Of a stretch of 64,000 nt of DNA, positions 1-10,049 are shown piece by piece. The stretch lies in NCBI GenBank assembly GCA_025232375.1, contig CP060419.1:185001-249000 (forward strand). Reading direction: 5' to 3'. The DNA comes from Pseudoxanthomonas sp. NC8 (GTDB lineage Bacteria > Pseudomonadota > Gammaproteobacteria > Xanthomonadales > Xanthomonadaceae). Within the stretch, counting starts at the first letter, position 1; every line of letters begins with the position of its first letter. The translations under genes were made by a program, and so were the position numbers. The notes beneath the pieces were generated by a model. The model saw only the letters and a list, made by a program, of their open reading frames with translations. It did not search any database and was not told the origin of the DNA.

Positions 1-1215
1 GCGCGACGTAGTACTTCGAGCCGAGCAGGCCCGATTCCTCCAGGGTCACCGCCACGAACACGACCGAGCGTTCGGGCGCCTGATCCTGGTGGGAAAAGGC
101 CTCGGCGATCTCGAGGATGCCGGCCACGCCGGTGGCATTGTCGACCGCGCCGTTATAGATGGCATCGCCCTCTTCGCCCTCATGCTTGCCCCAGGTGGTC
201 CCAGTGGGCCATGTACAGCACGGCTTCGTCCGCGCGGGCCTTGCCCGGCAGCACGCCGACCACGTTGCGCGAGGTCTTGTTGGCAGTGCTGCTCGCCAGG
301 TCTACCGAAAGGGTCGCGTTGAGCGTTACCGGCTTGAAGCCGGGCTTGCCCGCCTTCCTGTACGCGTCGTCCAGGTCCAGCCCGCCGCCAGCGAACAGCT
401 GGCGCGCGGCATCCGCCGTCAGCCAGCCCTGGACCGGGATGCGCGGTTCCGGATCGTCAGCTGCCGGCAGGTCGTACTGCGCGCCCGACCAGGGAGTTCT
501 TGACGACGTCCCAGCCGTAGCTGGCGCCGGCGTCATCGTGGACGATCAGCGCGGCGGCGGCGGCCCTTGCGCGCGGCTTCCTCGAACTTGTACGTCCAGC
601 GGCCGTAGTAGGTCATCTTCTTGCCGTCGAACAACGTCTCGTCGCCGGCATGGAATCCGGGGTCGTTGACGAACATCACCACGGTCTTGCCGGACCAGTC
701 CATAGTCCGCGTAGTCGTTCCAGCCGCGCTCGGGTGCATCGACGCCATAGCCGACGAACACAATCGGGCTGTCCTTGATGCTGACCTTGGCCTGGCCGGT
801 ACGGGTACCGACGACCATTCCGGTGCCGAAGCCCAGCTCGACCGGCTTGCCACCGACGGTCAGGGTCATCGTGGTGGACGGATCGGCGGTGGTCTCCACC
901 ATCGGCACGTCCTTAAGTAGCTGTCGCCGTTGCCGGGCTGCAGGCCGATGCGCTGCATCTGCGCGCGGATGTATTCGACCGTGCGGTCCTCGCCGGGGAG
1001 CCGGGGCCACGGCCTTCGAACTCGTCCGATGCCAGCATCTTCACCATCTCGGCGAAATCGCCACCGTCGACGGCCGGCTGGAAGACGTGGGGGCTGGCCG
1101 CAGGGGCCGCTTCGGGCGCCGCCGGCGTAGCGGCCGGGGGGGGGGTGTCGGCCTGCTTGCAGCCGGCCAGCGCAAAGGCGCCGGCGACCAGGCCGATCAG
1201 GAATGTGCGGGACAT
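1..1215 (-). CDS. M28 family zinc metallopeptidase, lipoprotein (C-terminus outside window)
   Basis: Predicted zinc-dependent aminopeptidase-like enzyme anchored as an envelope lipoprotein. The N-terminus is a lipoprotein signal ([19 protein letters not shown]) with an LAGC lipobox, followed by a Pro/Ala-rich linker. The peptidase core shows the M28 landmarks: HWDHLG (zinc-ligand His), NGAVDNATG (bridging Asp) and LEESGLLGS (catalytic and ligand Glu residues) near the window edge. A PA-like insert lies between the signal and the core. The reading frame changes about four times (near 180, 540, 700 and 910-1010), which I attribute to sequence errors. The gene runs off the left edge, so its C-terminus is missing. 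Substrate unknown. Confidence 0.85.
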
Positions 1216-1267
1216 CGGAACTCCGGATGGGACAGCGGAAGCCCGATTCTAGCCAAGCAGGCCGCGC

Positions 1268-1934
1268 TCAGTCCTGTGGCGCGGTCTCGCTTTCGAAGGT
1301 CACGGCCTGGGCGCCGGTCACCGTGCCGGTGCGGGCACTCTTGTGCACGTAAAGGGTGACTTCGCGGCGGAACTCCAGCGGGCCGTCGACGATCGCGTCC
1401 GGGCCGATCACCACGCGCGGCTTGCGCTTGGACGTGCCTGGAACCAGCCGTGGTTGCGCTCGACAGTGATGCCGCCGCGTACATGCGAGCCCACCCCCAC
1501 GGTGATGTCGCCGTTCACGGTCTCCAGGCTCTGCGCCACCTCGGTGCGGGACCAGGCCGATGGCACCGTTGACGGTCTCTATGCCGCCACCGATCCTGCC
1601 GCCCTGGTCGACGAAAACGCTGCCGTTGACCGTCTCGATATTGCCCGACGCCTGCACATTGCGGCCAAGCCGGATCGCGCCGTTGACCGTCTGGGAGTCC
1701 ACGCGTGCGCCGTTGCCGACGTGGATGCTGCCGTTCACCGTGCTGGCGTCGCCGGCCTGGACGTTGTCGGTGATGTTCACGGCGCCGTTGACCGTTTCCA
1801 GGTCGCCGTAGCTCTGCCTTGGCCGTGGTTTCGATGCTGCCGTTGACCTTGCTGATGTCCTCGGCGGCGATCGCGGGCAGCGGGCAGGCCAGGGCGACGG
1901 CAAAGGCAAAGGCATGGGTGAGGATGCGGGTCAT
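1268..1934 (-). CDS. Secreted VNG-repeat protein (DUF4097/adhesin-like beta-repeat)
   Basis: Starts with a classical signal peptide (MTRILTHAFAFAVALACPL, cleavage likely near AIAAED). The rest is a tandem array of roughly 18-20-residue units centred on TVNGSI/TVNGAI, at least seven copies. Such regular VNG units resemble the DUF4097/polymer-forming adhesin type of parallel beta-helix. The C-terminal part (KPRVVIGPDAIVDGPLEF) resembles bactofilin-like repeats. Two frame changes (near 1440-1550 and 1815) are needed. The function is not known. It is probably a periplasmic or surface protein. The start is the ATG at 1934, chosen because it opens the signal peptide. Confidence 0.7.
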
Positions 1935-2044
1935 GGGGGCTGCCTGTTGTACGGGACCGGACCAGCATACGACCACCCTTGGCTACAATCCGCCACTGTC
2001 TGAAGTCACTGGGATGTCCGGGCGTGCGCCATCGCCGCGAGCAC

Positions 2045-3330
2045 ATGCTGTCCTGGCCACGAGTCGTCCGGTCGCCGCGGATGCCGGGGTGGGTGTCCGC
2101 GTTCTGCGGGCTGGCGCTGTCGGCGGGCCTGGTGGCCGCGTCCGCCGGCGTCGAGGCGCAGTCGCAGAAGGCCACTGAGCAGCAGCTGCGACAGGCGCGC
2201 ACGGAGTTGCAGCAGATCGCCCGTGAACGCCGGCGCCTGGAAGACCAGCGCGGCGACGCCGCGCGGCGCCTGCGCCATGCCGACGAGCAGCTTGGCCGTT
2301 CCGGCCGCGTGCTGGCCGAAACCGAAGCGGCGTTGCGCGACGCACGCGAGGCGCTGGTCGAGCTGCAGCGCCGCCGGCAGGGAATGCAGCAGGACCTCGC
2401 GCAACGGCGCGCCAGGCTTGCCGCCCTGCTGCGCAGTGCCTACATGAGTGGCGCGCAGGCGCCGTTGAAGTTGCTGCTGGCCCAGGACCGCATCGCCGAT
2501 GCGCAGCGGGCCATGGGCTACTACCGCTACGCGCAGCGGGAACAGGTGCGCCAGGTCGCCGAGCTGACCGGTTCGCTGGAGGCGCTGGCCGCCAACGAGA
2601 CCGAGATCGGTGCACGCACGCACGAACTGGAAACCCTGCAGGTGCAGCAGCGGCAGCAGCTGACCACGCTCGCGCGGGATCGCGGTGCAAGGGCGGAAGT
2701 GGTGGCCGAGCTCGACCATCGCTACTAAGGATCGGCAGGAACGGGAGCAGGCGCTGGGGTAAGGACGTGAAGTCGCTGGAGCGATTGCTGGCCAATCTGC
2801 GCGCCGCAGCGGCCAAGGCCGAGGCCGAACGCAGGGCGGCGGCGGCGCGCGAGCACCAGGCGCAGAACGCCAAGCCACAAACGGGCGCGCGTCCGCCGAC
2901 CCCGTCCAAGGTACCGCCGCGGGTGGCCTCGACCGCGCCGCTGTTGAAGGTGGGCGGACTGGGGTGGCCGGCCAGTGGCGACCTGCTCGCCCGCTATGGC
3001 GGCCGGTTGCCGGATGGACGGACCAGCAGCGGCGTGCTGATCGGGGCGCCGGCGGGCAGTGCGGTCACCGCGGTGGCCGACGGCACGGTGGTCTTCTCCG
3101 AATGGATGACCGGCTATGGCCTGATCCTGATCATCGACCACGGCAACGGCTACATGAGCCTGTATGCGCACAACGACACCCTGCTGCGCGATGCCGGCGA
3201 CCGCGTGCGCCGCGGCGACGCGGTGGCCAAGGTCGGCAGTTCCGGCGGCCATGGCCGGCCGGCGCTGTATTTCGAGCTGCGCCGCAACGGCCAGCCGGTC
3301 GATCCGTCCACCTGGTTGCAACGGCGCTGA
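2045..3330 (+). CDS. envC: EnvC-type murein hydrolase activator (coiled coil plus degenerate LytM domain)
   Basis: Periplasmic activator of cell-division amidases. An N-terminal signal sequence is followed by a long Arg/Gln/Glu-rich coiled coil (about residues 35-230) and then an M23/LytM domain from about 2960. The LytM zinc ligands are lost: the HxxxD region reads GRTSSGV and the HxH region reads GRPALYFE. This is as expected for EnvC, which activates amidases without cutting peptidoglycan itself. Two breaks, at 2725-2730 (CTAAGG) and 2758-2766 (GTAAGG), sit where CCAGG codons are expected. I chose the ATG at 2045, although the ATG at 2081 or the TTG at 1979 are possible. An S41 protease follows, the usual partner order. 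Confidence 0.85.
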
Positions 3331-3431
3331 GTGGTTGCGCCCGGCCGGCAGGCGGCGGGATTCAAGCGGCATTGCCTCGGGCTTGTCGCATAATCATCCC
3401 GACGCGCACCTGGCGCGTTCCGGAGGTTTGC

Positions 3432-4827
3432 ATGCGTCGACCCGCCCTGCTTCTGCTGCTGGCCCTGTCGCCTGCCGCGCATGTCGCCGCCCAGCAGCAG
3501 CCCGTCCCGCCCCAAGCCGGGGAAAGCGAAGCGGTCGACGGGACCGGGCAGGACTCCAGCCAGGAGGCGCCAGTACCGGCCAACGACGATCCGGACGCCA
3601 CCGATGAAAGTGCCACGGCGACGTCCAAGGTGCCGCTGGCCGAGATCCGGCGCTACGTGGCCGTGTACAACGCGATCAGGGACGCCTATGTCGACCCGGT
3701 CGACGACAGCGCGCTGATGCAGTCGGCCATCGAAGGCCTGCTGCTGGACCTGGATCCGCACAGCGCGTACCTGGGCAAGGACGAGGCCGAATCCTTCGAC
3801 GAACAGACCAGTGGCGCCTACGACGGCATCGGCGTGGAACTGCTGCAGCAGCAGGACGGGACGCTGAAGGTGATCGCGCCGATCGACGACACACCGGCTG
3901 CGCGCGCCGGATTGCTGTCCGGCGACATCATCATCGCCATCGACGGCAAACCGATCGCCCAGGTCGAGGGCATGGAACCGCTGCGCGGCGCGCCCGGCAG
4001 CAAGGTCACGATCACGGTCGTGCGCGAGGGCCGCGACAAACCGTTCGACGTCAGCCTCACGCGCGAGTCGATCAAGGTGACCAGCGTGCGCAGCCGCATG
4101 CTCGAGCCGGGCTTCGGCTACGTTCGCGTCAGCACGTTGAGCCGATACCGGTGCCGACTTCCAGACCCACATCGACAGGCTGCAGGCCCAGGCCGGTGGC
4201 CGCCTGCGCGGAGTGGTGCTCGACCTGCGCAGCAACCCCGGCGGCCTGCTGACCGCCGCGGTGCAGGTGGCCGACGAACTGCTCGACCGTGGCGGCATCG
4301 TCAGCACGCGCGGCCGGATCCCGATCAGCGACACCCGCTTCGACGCCACCCCGGGCGATCGCCTGAAGGGCGCGCCGGTGGTCGTGCTGGTCGACGCGGG
4401 ATCGGCCAGTGCCGCCGAGGTGCTGGCCGGCGCGCTGCGCGACAACAACCGCGCGCGCGTGGTCGGCAGCCGCACCTTCGGCAAGGGCTCGGTACAGACC
4501 GTGCTGCCGCTGGACAATGGTGATTCGGTCAAGCTGACCACCGCCCGCTACTACACGCCCAGCGGCCGTTCGATCCAGGCCAGCGGCATCGTTCCCGATC
4601 TCGAACTGACCCCCGACCCGGCGCTGGTGGGCACCGACGACGATGCCCCGGCCAGCCTGGCCGAGCTCAGCGAGGCGACCCTGCCCGGGCACCTGCATGG
4701 CGACGAGGAAGGTGCCGAAGGCTACAAGGCCGGGCAGCCGCTGCCCGGCGACAAGCCGATCGCCGCGGCCCTGGCCGAACTGAAGAAGGTGGTCGCGAGC
4801 GCGCCGGCTGCGGCCAAGGCCCGCTGA
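3432..4827 (+). CDS. S41 family carboxy-terminal processing protease
   Basis: Periplasmic serine protease of the CtpA/Prc-like S41 family. It has a signal peptide (MRRPALLLLLALSPAAHVAA), an acidic linker, and a PDZ domain around GIGVELLQQQDG to AIDGKPIAQVEG. The catalytic domain contains GSASAAEVLAGAL (nucleophile Ser) and GKGSVQT (general-base Lys), the Ser/Lys dyad. A GGAGG ribosome site is 6 bases before the ATG. One frame break near 4137 falls where a CCAGG is expected. It lies about 100 bp downstream of envC, a common conserved arrangement suggesting a shared role in peptidoglycan or envelope protein turnover. The C-terminal tail is variable. Confidence 0.88.
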
Positions 4828-4852
4828 GAGGTGCGCGCCGCCGCGGCGGCGC

Positions 4853-5176
4853 TCAACGAGGCGGCTTGGCCGGCATCGGGAACGGGGTGACCACCTTTTC
4901 GCCGGTGGCTGCATCGCGGATCGCCGACTGGCCCTTCCGCTCGACTTCCTCGACCCGGACGATGCTCTGCATTGGCAGGTGCAGCACGCGGGTGGCGCCG
5001 AATTCGTCGCGCAGGCGCTCCTCGGTGGGGTCGACCACCAGGCCCTCGTGGACGTCGAACACCGGGTCCCCGACCTCGGTGAAGCCCCACAGCGAGCTGC
5101 CGGCGACGTGCCGGGCATAGAGCTCGTACACCTTGCCGTGGTTGAGGAAGGTCACCTTGTACAGCGGCTTGGCCAT
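4853..5176 (-). CDS. DUF1820 family protein
   Basis: Intact 107-residue cytoplasmic protein that matches the DUF1820 family by its MAKPLYKVTFLNHGKVYELY opening and its VDPTEERLRDEFG and VRVEEVERKGQ segments. The family is short, conserved in gammaproteobacteria and without an established biochemical role. No signal peptide or membrane segment is visible. It converges with the S41 protease gene, whose stop is 26 bp away, so the two are separate units. No frameshift is needed. Confidence 0.85.
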   Translation of the reverse strand: MAKPLYKVTFLNHGKVYELYARHVAGSSLWGFTEVGDPVFDVHEGLVVDPTEERLRDEFGATRVLHLPMQSIVRVEEVERKGQSAIRDAATGEKVVTPFPMPAKPPR

Positions 5177-5245
5177 GGAGCGGACGCGCGTTCGGGAGTG
5201 GACACGGCCGAAATGGGGCTGCGGGGCGCTGATTCCAAGGGCGAT

Positions 5246-5938
5246 TCAGAAGCCGCGCTGCCTGCGCAGGCGCCTGGCGATCCCGGCCCGGACCACGAGG
5301 GCGAAGACCACGCCGAACAGAAAGCCGGCTACATGCGCGGCCCAGGCCACCGCACCGAACGCCGGGCCGACATAGGCGAACACCACCTGCAGCGCGGCCC
5401 AGATGCCGATGAGCAGGAAGGCCGGCGCCCGCACGAAACCAGGAACAGCCCCAGCGGCAGGACCACGCCCAGGCGCGCTGAGGGAAACAGGGCGAGATAG
5501 GCGCCGATCACCGCCGACACCGCGCCACTGGCGCCGATGACCACCCGGTCGGGATTGTCGATGGACAGCACGGCTGCAAGGTTGGCGACCGCGCCGCCGA
5601 ACAGGAACAGCAGCAGGAACCGCCCGGGCCCCATGGTCCGCTCCGCCGGCAGTCCGAAGATCAGCAGGAACACCAGGTTGCCGAGCAGGTGGGCCCAGTC
5701 CGCATGCAGGAACAGGGCGGTGAACAGGCGCAGCACGCTGCCGTCGCGAAGCGCCGCCAGCCAGGCGTCGCCACCGCCCAGACCGCGCCCGAGCGCACCC
5801 CCAGGCCAGCCACAGGCTGCGCCGGGCCTCGTCCGGCCGCCCCAGCGACCAGAAGAAGGCCAAGCCAAGGGCGACGAACAGCAGGGGCGTGGCCCAGCGC
5901 AGGGCGGCCTTATGGCGCGAGGGCAGGGGCACGAACAT
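5246..5938 (-). CDS. Rhomboid family intramembrane serine protease
   Basis: Integral membrane protease with about six hydrophobic helices. The catalytic Ser motif GASGAVSAVIGAY and the catalytic His in AAWAAHVAGFLFG are both present, and an HADWAHLLGNLVFL segment gives the second conserved helix of the family. Two frame changes (near 5435-5445 and 5795-5810, at CCAGG-containing stretches) restore one reading frame. The start is the ATG at 5938. A GTG three codons upstream (5947) is an alternative. Substrate unknown. It is a single gene, divergent from the FadL-type porin gene. Confidence 0.82.
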   Translation of the reverse strand: MFVPLPSRHKAALRWATPLLFVALGLAFFWSLGRPDEARRSLWLAWGCARARSGRWRRLAGGASRRQRAAPVHRPVPACGLGPPARQPGVPADLRTAGGADHGARAVPAAVPVRRRGRQPCSRAVHRQSRPGGHRRQWRGVGGDRRLSRPVSLSAPGRGPAAGAVPGFVRAPAFLLIGIWAALQVVFAYVGPAFGAVAWAAHVAGFLFGVVFALVVRAGIARRLRRQRGF

Positions 5939-6029
5939 GGGCGTCACTATCGCCCAAGCCGGGCAGGGGCGTCTGCAGCGCCGCCGCCGGCCCCGCCTCG
6001 CGTTGCCGTAACCATGACCTTCGTCGTTA

Positions 6030-6057
6030 TTGTCTTGTTAAAGGCAGGGGGTATACT
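6030..6057 (+). promoter_or_regulatory. Predicted sigma-70 promoter of the FadL-type gene
   Basis: TTGTCT (6030-6035) and TATACT (6052-6057) are separated by 16 bp, about 110 bp upstream of the porin ATG, in an AT-richer stretch than the surroundings. The transcript would carry a leader of about 100 nt. Seen by eye only; no transcription data. Confidence 0.45.
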
Positions 6058-6167
6058 CCAATACGGCGTCGTATGTCGGGAGGGGACTCCGACGGATGCG
6101 GGCACTCTCGGGAGGGGGCGCCTGCGGGCGCTGGTGCCATTCCAAAACCCGTCATCCGGAGAGAAAC

Positions 6168-7551
6168 ATGCAATTCGTCCACTCCCTTACCCGCGTCTCC
6201 GCCCTGGCCGTCGGCATCGCCGGCGTGCTCGCCTGCGGCCACGCACACGCCGCTGCGTTCCAGCTGAAGGAAAACAGCGTCAAGGCCCAGGTCGTGCCAT
6301 GGCCGGCGCCGCTTCGGCCAAGGGCGACGCCTCGGTCGTCGTCAACAACCCGGCCATGATGTCGACCTTCGACCGCACCACGGTGCAGGGCGACATCACC
6401 GCCATCGACCTGTCGTTCAAATTCGAAGGCAGCGGCTACGCCGCGGCCGGCACTCCGCTGCAGCAGCCGCTGACCGGCGGCAACGGTGGCGAGGCCGGCG
6501 GCGTGACGCCGGTGCCGGCGGTGTCCTTCATCCTGCCGCTGGAAGGCAGCTTCGAGTACGTGACCCTGGGCGCCATGGTCAGCGCGCCGTTCGGCCTGAA
6601 GACCGAGTACGACGACGGCTGGCAGGGCCGCTACCACGCCCTGAACTCGGACGTGAAGATCGTCGACCTGACCCTGGCCGCCTCGATCGAGCTGGGCGAC
6701 CACTTCTCGGCCGGCTGGGCGCGGTGGTCGAGCGCTCGGACGTCACCCTGTCCAACGCGATCGACTTCGGCAGCGCGCTGTGCTCCAACCCGGCCACCGC
6801 GCGCCTGTGCTTCCTGCCCAACCCGATCACCGGTCCCTATGGCCCGCAGAAGAAGGATGGCGAAGTCGAGGTGCACGGCACCGACACCAGCCTGGGCTTC
6901 ATCGCCGGCCTGAGCTGGCGCCCGATCGACAGCGTGTCGATCGGCTACGCCTACCGGTCCGAGGTCGACCATGAGCTGGACGGCGACGCCGACTTCACCG
7001 TGCCGTCGGACGTGGCCACCATCCTGGCCTCGACCGGCCAGTACGTGGACACCGGCGCGCTGGCCAAGCTGACCACCCCGGCCGTGCACACCCTCAGCGC
7101 CACCTGGCAGGCCACCGACAAGCTCGCGCTGATGGCCGAGACCTCGCGTACCGGCTGGAGCTCGCTGCAGGAGATCCGCATCGAGTTCGACAACCCGGTC
7201 CAGGCCGACTCGGTCGAGGATTACAGCTGGGGCGACAGCTGGTTCTACAGCGTCGGTGGCGAATACGCGCTCAACGATGCCTTCATCGTGCGCGCCGGCG
7301 TGGCCCGCGACGACTCGCCGGTCAGCTATCCGCACCGCACCCCGCGCCTGCCCGATAAGGACCGCATGTGGTACTCGGTCGGCCTGACCTGGGCGGCCAG
7401 CGAGAACTTCTCGATCGACGCCAGCTACGCGTACATCGACCTGGTCGATACGCCGGAGGTCAACATCCTGTCGTCGAGCCGCTCGCGCCTGACCGGTTCC
7501 TATGACGGCGGTGCGAACCTGTTCGGCGTCTCGGCGCAGTACCGGTTCTGA
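6168..7551 (+). CDS. FadL-family outer membrane transport protein
   Basis: Outer membrane beta-barrel of the FadL type, which takes up long-chain fatty acids or other hydrophobic compounds. Signal peptide MQFVHSLTRVSALAVGIAG, ending near AHAAAF. The mature N-terminus (AAFQLKENSVKAQ, then GDASVVVNNPAMM) matches the FadL hatch region with its NPA motif. The protein ends in QYRF, the terminal-Phe signature for barrel insertion. Two single-base losses (near 6293 in CCAGG(G), and near 6716 in GGCCTGGG) break the frame. The 459-residue length fits the family. A strong hairpin terminator follows at 7579. Confidence 0.88.
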
Positions 7552-7578
7552 TCGCCGCCGGCGGCGACGCCGCACGGC

Positions 7579-7608
7579 AAAAGGCCCCGCTCCGGCGGGG
7601 CCTTTTTT
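7579..7608. terminator. Rho-independent terminator, usable in both directions
   Basis: Stem AAAGGCCCCGC / GCGGGGCCTTT with loop TCCG, followed by a T run on the plus strand and preceded by A residues that give a T run on the minus strand. It lies between the convergent porin and SMP-30-like genes, so it can end both transcripts. Confidence 0.85.
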
Positions 7609-7629
7609 ACGCCGCCGCCGGTGCGGGGC

Positions 7630-8664
7630 TCAGTAGGGCAGCCCCGCCACGTCCAGCTGGACCGACCACACCGCGCCGGCGCCGGTGAGGAACAGCGTGC
7701 GCCGTTCCGGACCGCCGAACGCCGCGTTGGTCACGTTCGCATCGACCTTGATCGTGGCCAGCGCCTGGCCTTCCGGCGAGAGCACCCGCACGCGCTGGCG
7801 GGTGTGCTCGGTCAGGTAGATGTTGCCGAGGCAGTCGACCATAAGGCCATCGGGAATCACCGCGTCGGTGACCAGGTCGCGATGGCTCCCCGGCTGGCCG
7901 TCGACCAGGCTGTAGGCGCGCAGCAGGCCCTTTTCACCGCCGCCTGACACATAGAGCGTATTGCCGTCCGGCGACAGCGCGATGCCGTTGGGATTGGCGA
8001 TGCTGTCGTCGACCACCGACACTTCGCCGCCGGTGCCGACCCGGTAGACGCGGGTCTTGTCGCAGCCGCCGGCCGCGGCCGCGCGCTGGAAGTCGGGATC
8101 GGTGAACCAGATCGTGCCGTCGCGACCGATCACCCAGGTCGTTGGGCGAGTTGAACGGCTGGCCCTTGAACTCGCCGACGATGCGCATCCGCGAGCCGTC
8201 GGCCCGGTCGAAGCGCGAGATCTCCTTGCGGTCGTGGGTGCCTGCGACCAGCGCGCCATCCTCGCCGAGGGCCATGCCGTTGCTGCCGCTCGGCTCGATC
8301 ACCGTCTCCAGGCGCCCGTCCGCGCCGAGGCGGCGGATACGCGAGGGAAAGCCCTCGGCGAAGCTGAAATCGGAGAAGTACAGCGCATCGCCCGTCCACA
8401 CCGGGCCTTCGTACAGGCCCTTGGAGCCATCGCCGTCGGCAGCGGCAATACGCGTGCCGACCAGTTCGCCACTCGGGGCGGTGCCGGGCTGGCCTGGCAG
8501 TACGGCGCCGCGCCGGCCGAGGCGGGCGCTGGCGTGGCAGTGGCAGCGGCCGGCGGCGGCGCCTGCGGCTGGACCGGTTCCGGTTCCGGCGCGCGCTGGC
8601 AGGCGGCAAGCAGGACCGCGGCCAGCGCGGCGGAGAGCGTGGTACGGAGAGCGACAGGACGCAT
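7630..8664 (-). CDS. SMP-30/gluconolactonase-like lipoprotein (six-bladed propeller)
   Basis: Predicted beta-propeller of the SMP-30/gluconolactonase/LRE superfamily, exported as a lipoprotein (MRPVALRTTLSAALAAVLLAAC, LAAC lipobox, then a Pro/Ala-rich linker). Blade motifs include NSPNDL, TIWFTDPDF, NPNGIALSPDGNTLYV and IPDGLMVDCLGNIYL. The Glu in EGPVW and the Asn and Asp of the NGIALSPD blade fit the metal site of the family. Two frame changes (near 8505, and near 8143 at a CCTGGG that should be CCTGG). Substrate unknown. It may hydrolyse a lactone, but the lipoprotein members are not well characterised. Confidence 0.78.
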
Positions 8665-8741
8665 GCGAAAGGCTCCGACGGAAACGCGCCATCGTAGCGT
8701 GCTGTCCGCGGTCGTTCCGCTGCCGTTGCCGCTGCAACCGC

Positions 8742-9533
8742 TCAGCCGGTGAGAAGGCCCCGCAGCACCGCCTTCAGCCGGCGGCCTTCCTGCTGGAAGT
8801 ACGCGCGTTCCTCGCGCCAGGCCGGAAAGCGCTGCTCCACTTCGCGCCAGAACGCGGGCGAGTGGTTGGTATGGAGCAGGTGGCACAGCTCGTGGACCAG
8901 CACGTACTCGAATGCCGGTGGCCGCGCCAGAAGAAAGTAAGTAAGATCTGGGGCGAGGCTGCCATCGGGCGCCAGCGAGCCCCACTGCGAGGACATGACT
9001 TTCAGCCGCAGCTGGCGCGGCGCGCGTGGCAGCCCGGGCAGGTAGGCCGGCAGCCAGCGGCCGACGTCGGCACGCGCTTCGGCCTCGTAGAACCCGCGCA
9101 GTGCCCGGCGCAAGGCTGCCTCGGAGGCGCGTGCCGGCAGTTGCACGTGGATGCCGTCGTCGTCGCGGGCGATCCGGACGAAGCGGCCTTCGCGCCAGTG
9201 CAACGGTACCTGTCCGCCGCGCAGCGGCAGCGCCGTGCTCTGGCCGGGCAGCAGCGCGGTCGCCGCTTCGTCCGCAGGCATCTGGCGGTCCAGCTGCATG
9301 GCCAGCCAGTCGCGGTGTTCGTGCAGAAAGCGATCGCCGGCCACCAGGCTGGCGCGCATCGGCAGGGTCAGGCGTGGGCCGCGCTCGTCGACGCTGAGCT
9401 TGAGCCGGCGCGCGCGTGGATCGCGTACGCGCTGTACCTCGATGCGGCGGCCGTCGTCGAGCTCGAGTTCCAGCGTGTCGCGTTGCAGGCGTTGCGGCGT
9501 GCGGGCGATCAGGCGGTGGAGCAGCGAAGACAT
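8742..9533 (-). CDS. YgjP/SprT-like M48-type metallopeptidase domain protein
   Basis: Intact 263-residue protein of the YgjP (DUF45) family of predicted zinc peptidases. The signature YVLVHELCHLLHTNHSPAFW contains HExxH with a downstream His. Upstream features typical of the family are SVDERGPRLTLPMRASL and LKVMSSQWGSLAPDG. No signal peptide, so cytoplasmic. The ATG at 9533 was chosen because upstream in-frame codons look non-coding (low-complexity Arg/Pro/Ala) and this ATG precedes the conserved domain. Biological substrate unknown. Confidence 0.85.
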   Translation of the reverse strand: MSSLLHRLIARTPQRLQRDTLELELDDGRRIEVQRVRDPRARRLKLSVDERGPRLTLPMRASLVAGDRFLHEHRDWLAMQLDRQMPADEAATALLPGQSTALPLRGGQVPLHWREGRFVRIARDDDGIHVQLPARASEAALRRALRGFYEAEARADVGRWLPAYLPGLPRAPRQLRLKVMSSQWGSLAPDGSLAPDLTYFLLARPPAFEYVLVHELCHLLHTNHSPAFWREVEQRFPAWREERAYFQQEGRRLKAVLRGLLTG

Positions 9534-9610
9534 GCGCCGATTGTAGGCGCAAACCGCCGCGCCGCCCGCGCTCCGCGGACGACCCGCACGCCGGTACCGC
9601 CGGTGCGGGC

Positions 9611-9958
9611 CTAGCGGCGGTCGGCGGCCGGCGGGTAGAGCGGGATACCGCGTGGCGCGGCGCAACGGTCGATGCCGCCGGCTACCGGCATCGCATTGCC
9701 CCTCCCGCTGGCTTCCATGCGCCACGTGGGTGGGATATGGGCGCAGGTGGTCGCGAGTTCCGCGGGAAACGCGCGCGGGCGAAGGCGTCGTCGTTGCATC
9801 GGGCTATGAATTCGCGGCCGGAGCGGGTCAGCGGCCCCATGGCGGTTCCAGCGCCGTGGCCGGGATGGCGGCCACGGCGCGTGTGGCCATGCCGAGGTGG
9901 AGGCGGGCGGTGCGGGCAGCGCGCTGGCGAACAGGGCAGACAGCGCGATCGACTTCAT
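9611..9958 (-). CDS. Small putative secreted protein, unrecognised
   Basis: The only gene-like signal in the 515-bp interval between the YgjP-like gene and rdgC. It opens with a plausible signal peptide (MKSIALSALFASALPA). Downstream, a more protein-like composition jumps between frames: one frame gives GPLTRSGREFIARCNDDAFA, another ends RGNAMPVAGGIDRCAAPRG. This suggests one small exported protein of about 115 residues with one or two base errors. I do not recognise a family. It could also be non-coding. Confidence 0.4.
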   Translation of the reverse strand: MKSIALSALFASALPAPPASTSAWPHAPWPPSRPRRWNRHGAADPLRPRIHSPMQRRRLRPRAFPAELATTCAHIPPTWRMEASGRGNAMPVAGGIDRCAAPRGIPLYPPAADRR

Positions 9959-10049
9959 GACCGCTCTGCTGGCGGTGTGCCGGGGCAGAGGCCAGTCCCG
10001 CGTCCCGTCCGGCGCAAACCGGCGCGGCTGCCCGCGCCCGGCCGTCGGT

